Assembly: GCA_964353115.1 (NCBI GenBank)
Contig: CAYGUI010000016.1
Location: forward strand, 1-27,402
From: CAYGUI01 sp964353115
Lineage (GTDB): Bacteria; Pseudomonadota; Gammaproteobacteria; JAGOUU01
Direction of reading: 5' to 3'
Length of the DNA: 27,402 nt
Part shown: positions 22,651 through 27,402 of the stretch, piece after piece
Layout: each line of letters begins with the position of its first letter
Numbering within the stretch: the stretch's first letter is position 1
Made by a program: the position numbers and the translations under genes
The notes under the pieces: generated by a model
Seen by the model: the letters and a program-made list of their open reading frames with translations, nothing else
Told to the model about the DNA's origin: nothing
Databases searched by the model: none

Positions 22651-25600
22651 ATGAAAAGAAGCTCTGCAGTTTTAGATCAAGAATTACAAGTGTTATCAAC
22701 CCTAAAAGCAACCATAGATGATGTTACTGAAGAGATAGAAATATACTACCGTAGACTTGTAAATAAATATGTCGATACAGTAATTTCTAAGGGATCTTCT
22801 GAACAAATAGGATATTTTATAGAGCTCATTAAAATATTTTTCAAGAAAAAAGAATACTATAACAGAGATAGTATTCAAAATTTTCTGAACTTAGCCCATG
22901 AAATTTCACTAAAAAACCCCAAAAAAGCAGGCAGTTTTATCGCTATATCCCGAAATCTCATGGCATATGAAGATAAAATGTATTCTCATAGTACTGAGAT
23001 TGTTGAAATAATTTCACAAATTACTCCAAAACAAATAAAACTTTTTGAATCTTTATACAAATATAACAATTTTTTAGAATTTGTTAAAAAAATTTACGAT
23101 ATTCCACAAGAACAAAGAAGAGAAGTATTAGACTTGGCAAAAGAGGTTATCGATGAAAATTATATCTGTATATATGATCTAAACGATATTTATGACATTC
23201 CTCAAGAACAAAGAAAAGAAGTTTTTAATCTAATCAAAAGTTTGATTAACAACAAGGTAAAGGAAAATAGATTTGGAATATGCATTAAAGATATTTATAA
23301 AATTATTTTAAATAAACAAACTGAATGCCTTAGTATTGCAGAAGCATTTTTTACAAAAAATATGAAATTTGCTGAAAAAATACAGTTATCCAGAGATATT
23401 TTCAGTATTGAAGTTGATCAAAGAGATGAAATATTAAGCTTATCTTTAGGCATTATTGATGAAAATATGAACGGAGATAATCGTAATGCGCTGATAATGT
23501 CTCTTTATCGTATAGCTCAAGAAAAAAGACAAAGCATAATAAGCACTGCTAAAACTTTTCTTAAAGAAGATATGAGCTTTAAAGATCTAAGCTTCAATGA
23601 AAAGATGGGGTTAATTAAAAACACTTATGATATTTGTAGTACAGATAAATCAGAAGAAATTTTTAGCATTGCTTGGAGCCATATTACGGATGATATGGGA
23701 ATTAATGAGCGAATATTTATTCTTTCTACGTTTTATAAGATTTATAAAGAAAATAACCAGAATATTTTAAAAAATATACTAGAGCAAGCCAGACCTTTTT
23801 TAAAAGAGCCATCTGGACATATTTGCATAATTAAAGCTGTGTATAATCTTTATAAATCTAAAAAGTTAGATGTTTTAGAGGATATTAGAAACTATAGTTA
23901 TATTCTCTCGCTAGAAAATTCTGATGAAATTTCCATATCCCATGCAATAGAAACTATTTCGAAAATTGAAAGAAATAAAAGGATAGATGTTTTAGGAGAG
24001 TTAACCCTTCTTGCTCCTTATTTTTTCCATAGAAATATGGATATATATACCAGAGCATTGGTAATTGAAGAAATCTCTCAAATTTCTGATAGTAAAAGAA
24101 AAATATTTTTATCTAACGCTCCTGCAGAATTTTTTGAAACAGCAGAAGAAATTAAAATTTTTAGTAAAATTCCTGAGGATAAAATTGCTAATACTTTTAA
24201 AAAAATTAAATCTATTTATATAAAAAATAAAAGCAGCATAAAACAAAAGCCTTTAGATGCTTTTTCAATAACATCTAAATTTCCTGAGAATAGCGCAAGA
24301 GATCCATCATCTGGGTTAATGAAAGATTATTTTACAAGAGAATCAAGCAAAGAATTATGGGGTTACTACGCTTATAATATAAGTAATATTATTCATTATA
24401 ATAATAGCTTAAAAATTGAAATAGAAAATAAAGAAATTACTCTGAAAACTTCAGAGCATTTTTCATCATTCATTAGAAGTATTTCTAATATGGAAGAGTC
24501 TCAAGTTAACGAATATGCAGACTTCGTAAATCAAAAAACAAAATTTAATTTGCACGCAATGAGTGCACATGAACATTTAGAGATGTATGAAATGTTTCTT
24601 GCGATTTCTCCAAAAAAAGAAATATCTCAAAATGAAATAAATNNNNNNNNNNAAATAATTCTTTCACTTGCGCTCAAGAATTTATCAATGAAAACTTTTT
24701 TGATGAAAAGAAAAATTTATTTACATTAATACAAATTACTACGCAAATTATTAAAATTGCACCAGATAAAAGAAAACATGCTCTAAATCAAGCTAAGATT
24801 ATTTATGAAATTTTCGATAAAGAGAATAAAACTCGGAAGCAATACATAAATATACTTAAAGAAATTTGTGAAATTCCTGAAGACCAAATGGCAGATGTCG
24901 TTGCTAGAACCAAAATTATTATTGAAAAAAATAGAAAATTTGTAATAGATGAACACGATAGTAATTATCGAATAGATTATGAATCTGCATCACTAATACT
25001 TAAAGCTATTAATAAAATAGCAGCAAAAGATAGAGAAAGAGTTATAAATCATGCTCAAAAAGTCTTTAGTGGAACAAGATTAGAAAAAGAAGATTACGCT
25101 TATATATTAGAAAATATTTCTAAAATTAATGAAAATGAAATAGAAGAAATCCTAACTTATTTAGGTGATATTCATCACGAAAATATTTATATTCCTGATA
25201 TAAGTAATCTAATTACAAGCATCTCCAATATCCCTCAAGACCAAAGAGCAGCTGTAGTGAATAGAGTTATTGCTGACAGAGCGGCTGCGGATCAAGATGG
25301 GTATGAATATGATGCTGATGAATTTTCAAGAAGAACTACTTTAATTTTAGAAAGGCCTCTTCATCTACCTCTTCCACCAATAGGTGAGGATGAAGAAGAC
25401 GAAGAGGATGTAGAATATGGAATTAATGTACATGCTGGAAATAGAGATGCTGCGACTAAAAAAGCAATTGAATTACTTATTCTTCAGCCTACTCAAATAA
25501 CATTAAGCAAAGAAAAAGTTTTAGCAGCATATACTAATTTTCGTAAACACCTTGCTAAATATCCTAATAATGAAATTAGAGACAAAGCTGAATTAGCTTT

Positions 25601-26219
25601 AGATAATAATAGTAGCAAAAATGGTTTTGGCGGATTACTGATGGAAAGGTCAATTTTTTGCACAGAAAATCTGACTGGAGCCGCCCTTATTGGACGATTA
25701 TGTATTTTTGCAGAAATTTATAACAATGGAAAAGAAAAAGATTTAATCATAGATACAATCGTAAAAGAACTAGCCAAATGCTTTGAAAATATTAGAGAAA
25801 AATATAAAGTAATATGCAATGAAGGAAAAATTCAGCACCTTGCCGTTGCAATCATACAAGGTAGGATAGAAGGCGCTGTTATAGATAAAGCTGCCAAAGA
25901 AAGCGTTTTACCAAAAATTGTGCCGAGTGCTGCTGCTGCTGTCGATGATATTGAAGAAACTACAACACAAGCAGAGCTTTTAGAAGCTGATCTTTCCGAG
26001 CTTTTTTTCAATATAAATCGAAGAAAAATGGGTCCTGAAGAATTAATAAGCCAAATTTCTGATTTTTGTGAAGAAAACCAATTAATAACTGAAAACAGAG
26101 AAAAGTTAAAGAGTATTATTATTGGGTATCTTCATACAATAGCAGAGCCAAAAGAAATACAAGCTTTGCTTACACGACAAGCTGCACTCGAAAGACAACA
26201 AAGAAGAAATGGATTATAG
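22651..26219 (+). CDS. Giant alpha-helical repeat protein (one gene across the assembly gap), unknown function
   Basis: The frame open from 22651 reaches the N-run at 24643-24652. After the gap, a different frame is open from 24654 and runs to 26219, encoding NNSFTCAQEF.. upstream of the first internal ATG at 24888. Both halves carry the same repeat, so I read one gene of about 1190 codons. Repeat units of about 32-40 residues share a pattern like IYDIPQEQRREVL..A..: examples start at residues 148, 180, 249, 285, 325 and 361. After the gap come IIKIAPDKRKHAL, ICEIPEDQMADVV, INKIAAKDRERVI and ISNIPQDQRAAVV. This predicts an alpha-solenoid. An acidic linker (EDEEDEEDVE) precedes a different C-terminal helical domain. 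There is no signal peptide. It is AT-rich, and is a candidate Dot/Icm effector by context only. Confidence 0.75.
24643..24652. other. Assembly gap (10 N)
   Basis: Ten undetermined bases inside the solenoid gene. For the two coding halves to join in frame, the true missing length must differ from ten by one modulo three (for example 11 or 8 bases). Ten is a common placeholder length in assemblies, so the apparent frameshift is very probably an artefact. Confidence 0.95.
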
Positions 26220-26420
26220 GGTATGTAACGGCACCCAGCCCATTTTAAATCCCAGCACTAAAAACAAAAATAACAAGACAGACAGACCAATCCGCCAGCT
26301 CAACGCCCACACCGTGCGCTTTGAGCTGTCGTCGGTATCTTTCATCAAATAAAATAATCCGGAAAACAATGAATAAAGTATTAGAAAAAATACTATAATA
26401 ATTACAATTTTAACTAGCAT
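26214..26420 (-). CDS. Small twin-transmembrane protein (DUF2909 type)
   Basis: A 68-residue protein with two membrane helices (about 3-26 and 42-63) joined by a short charged loop (MKDTDDSSKRTVWAL) and a GWVPLHTL ending. This is the layout of the DUF2909 family, commonly found divergent from SURF1 in cytochrome oxidase clusters of gammaproteobacteria (from memory). Its start is 28 bp from the SURF1 start on the other strand. Its 3' end overlaps the end of the solenoid gene by 6 bp. The function is unknown. Confidence 0.7.
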   Translation of the reverse strand: MLVKIVIIIVFFLILYSLFSGLFYLMKDTDDSSKRTVWALSWRIGLSVLLFLFLVLGFKMGWVPLHTL

Positions 26421-26448
26421 CTTAGAATTATAAAATATATAAATATTT

Positions 26449-27066
26449 ATGACTAGAAAATTAAGTTTTTTATTTTTATCCGCTTTCTTTATTATTCTTT
26501 TTATAAAATTAGGATTTTGGCAATATTATCGTGGACTTGAAAAGCGTCAAATTATTGATGACGCTCAGCACAGTAAAGTTTTACTATCTGGTTATTTTGA
26601 TTACGAGCATCAGTTTTTTGTAGAAAATCAGTTTCATAATCATCAAGTTGGATATCATGTTTTAACCCCTTTTATTATCGGTAAAGACCAAGCCATGTTA
26701 GTTAATCGCGGCTGGATTAAAAATGCCGATCAGCTTATACAAAATATTAAAGACGAAACCTATATCAAAATACAAGGCATCGTAAGAAAACCAAGCTATA
26801 CATTAATATTAGGTGAAAACTTTAGAAATAACGACTGGCCAATTAAAATTCAGCGCATTGAATTAAAAAAATTAGCCGAAAAATTAAATTATAAAATAAA
26901 TACAGATTCGTATATTTTAATGACCAATCCTAAAAATATGGCATTTACTACCGACTGGAAATTAATCAATATGCCTCCTGAAAAACACTTTGCTTATTCC
27001 GTCCAGTGGTTTTCCCTAGCTTTAGTGTCATTAATAGGTACCGTATTTTTCCTTAAGAAGTTATAA
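26449..27066 (+). CDS. SURF1-family cytochrome c oxidase assembly protein
   Basis: An inner-membrane assembly factor for haem-copper oxidase, thought to help haem a insertion. The 205 residues have one membrane helix at each end (about 4-20 and 183-201) around a periplasmic domain, as expected. Conserved points are KLGFWQYYRGLEKRQ after the first helix, the GYFDYEHQFFVEN strand region, and the hallmark MLVNRGWI. Bacterial SURF1 proteins are usually 230-250 residues, so this is a compact member. It is followed 9 bp later by another membrane protein of the same neighbourhood. The oxidase subunit genes are not in the window. Confidence 0.92.
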   Translation: MTRKLSFLFLSAFFIILFIKLGFWQYYRGLEKRQIIDDAQHSKVLLSGYFDYEHQFFVENQFHNHQVGYHVLTPFIIGKDQAMLVNRGWIKNADQLIQNIKDETYIKIQGIVRKPSYTLILGENFRNNDWPIKIQRIELKKLAEKLNYKINTDSYILMTNPKNMAFTTDWKLINMPPEKHFAYSVQWFSLALVSLIGTVFFLKKL

Positions 27067-27074
27067 TACTCCCC

Positions 27075-27402
27075 ATGAAAAAAAACCTAACTCTTTTTAC
27101 AATTTTTGCTACTTTTGTTATTCCGTTTTTATTAGCTATTTTAGTTTATAAAAATTCAGATAAATTTAGTTTTAAAACCAATAATCATGGCGTATTTTTA
27201 AAGAATAAAGTAAATCTAGACAACTTAGATTTAAAACTAAAAAACAAAAAATGGCATATTATTTACCTTACGCCAAATAATTGTAATGATAATTGCAAGC
27301 ACGATTTATTTCTTCTACGTCAATTGCACACGGCCCTTGGAAAGGATATTAATCGCGTCAAACGTGCTGTTATCGTAAATAATGAAAAAAATAATGTAAA
27401 AG
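27075..27402 (+). CDS. Membrane-anchored CxxxC protein of the oxidase assembly cluster, 5' part
   Basis: The frame opens with ATG at 27075 and runs off the window end, with 109 full codons visible. It starts MKKNLTLFTIFATFVIPFLLAILVY, an uncleaved membrane anchor, then a periplasmic domain with WHIIYLTPNNCNDNCKHDL and LLRQLHTALGKDINRVKRAV. A CxxxC pair after a hydrophobic strand is reminiscent of SCO/thioredoxin-like copper or thiol proteins. Proteins of this kind sit between SURF1 and COX15 in gammaproteobacterial oxidase clusters (from memory). Only the N-terminal half is seen, so the name stays general. Confidence 0.75.
   Translation, partial: MKKNLTLFTIFATFVIPFLLAILVYKNSDKFSFKTNNHGVFLKNKVNLDNLDLKLKNKKWHIIYLTPNNCNDNCKHDLFLLRQLHTALGKDINRVKRAVIVNNEKNNVK

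Noticed and set aside
24643..24729. The solenoid gene looks truncated by a frameshift and stop shortly after the N-run.
   Set aside because: The run of exactly ten N is a placeholder, and the continuing frame with the same repeat motif is open right up to the gap. A true pseudogene is less likely than a wrong gap length.

Overview
The window is an AT-rich chromosomal segment of a gammaproteobacterium, most likely an intracellular member of the Legionellales (Legionella/Coxiella/Rickettsiella/Berkiella-like). The basis is a set of Dot/Icm type IVB secretion genes recognisable from their encoded sequences (DotB, DotC, DotD, DotI, IcmT, IcmS, DotM, DotL, DotA, IcmV, IcmW and a probable IcmX), placed between ordinary housekeeping genes. 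A run of ten N at 24643-24652 shows the sequence is a draft or metagenomic assembly.

Layout. (1) 335-5531, minus strand: lysS, prfB (RF2 without its usual programmed frameshift), a monothiol glutaredoxin, a small Cys-rich lipoprotein, an N-acetylmuramoyl-L-alanine amidase whose signal peptide seems to be built from a repeat element, and tsaE. (2) 5536-10132, minus strand, reading straight into tsaE: dotD, dotC, a secreted Cys protein of unknown function, dotB, an unknown 118-aa protein, icmT and dotI. This order resembles the traH-I-J-K-L-M order of the IncI plasmid R64 (from memory). (3) 10214-14314, plus strand: icmS, dotM, dotL, the coupling-protein module. No icmR or icmQ lies between icmS and dotM, unlike Legionella. 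(4) 14606-17396, minus strand: icmV and dotA, with their own promoter, flanked on both sides by GC-rich repeat blocks. (5) 17781-21475, minus strand: icmW, an unknown 547-aa Cys-rich exported protein, and an IcmX-like protein. (6) 21650-26219, plus strand, very AT-rich: an alpha/beta hydrolase and a ~1190-residue alpha-helical repeat protein, interrupted only by the N gap. Both are candidate secreted effectors, by position and composition only. (7) 26214-27402: a DUF2909-type membrane protein, SURF1, and the start of a CxxxC membrane protein, a cytochrome oxidase assembly neighbourhood.

How the parts fit. DotC and DotD are outer-membrane lipoproteins. DotI, IcmT, IcmV and DotA are inner-membrane components, and DotB is the cytoplasmic ATPase. 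DotL and DotM, with the adaptors IcmS and IcmW, recruit effectors. DotH, DotG, DotF, DotO and several others are not here, so the system is split across the genome. The least explained items are the three unknown genes embedded in dot/icm operons, a family of ~100-bp multi-hairpin repeats (two near-identical copies flanking icmV-dotA and a diverged copy beside lysS), the repeat-derived signal peptide of the amidase, and the giant solenoid gene.
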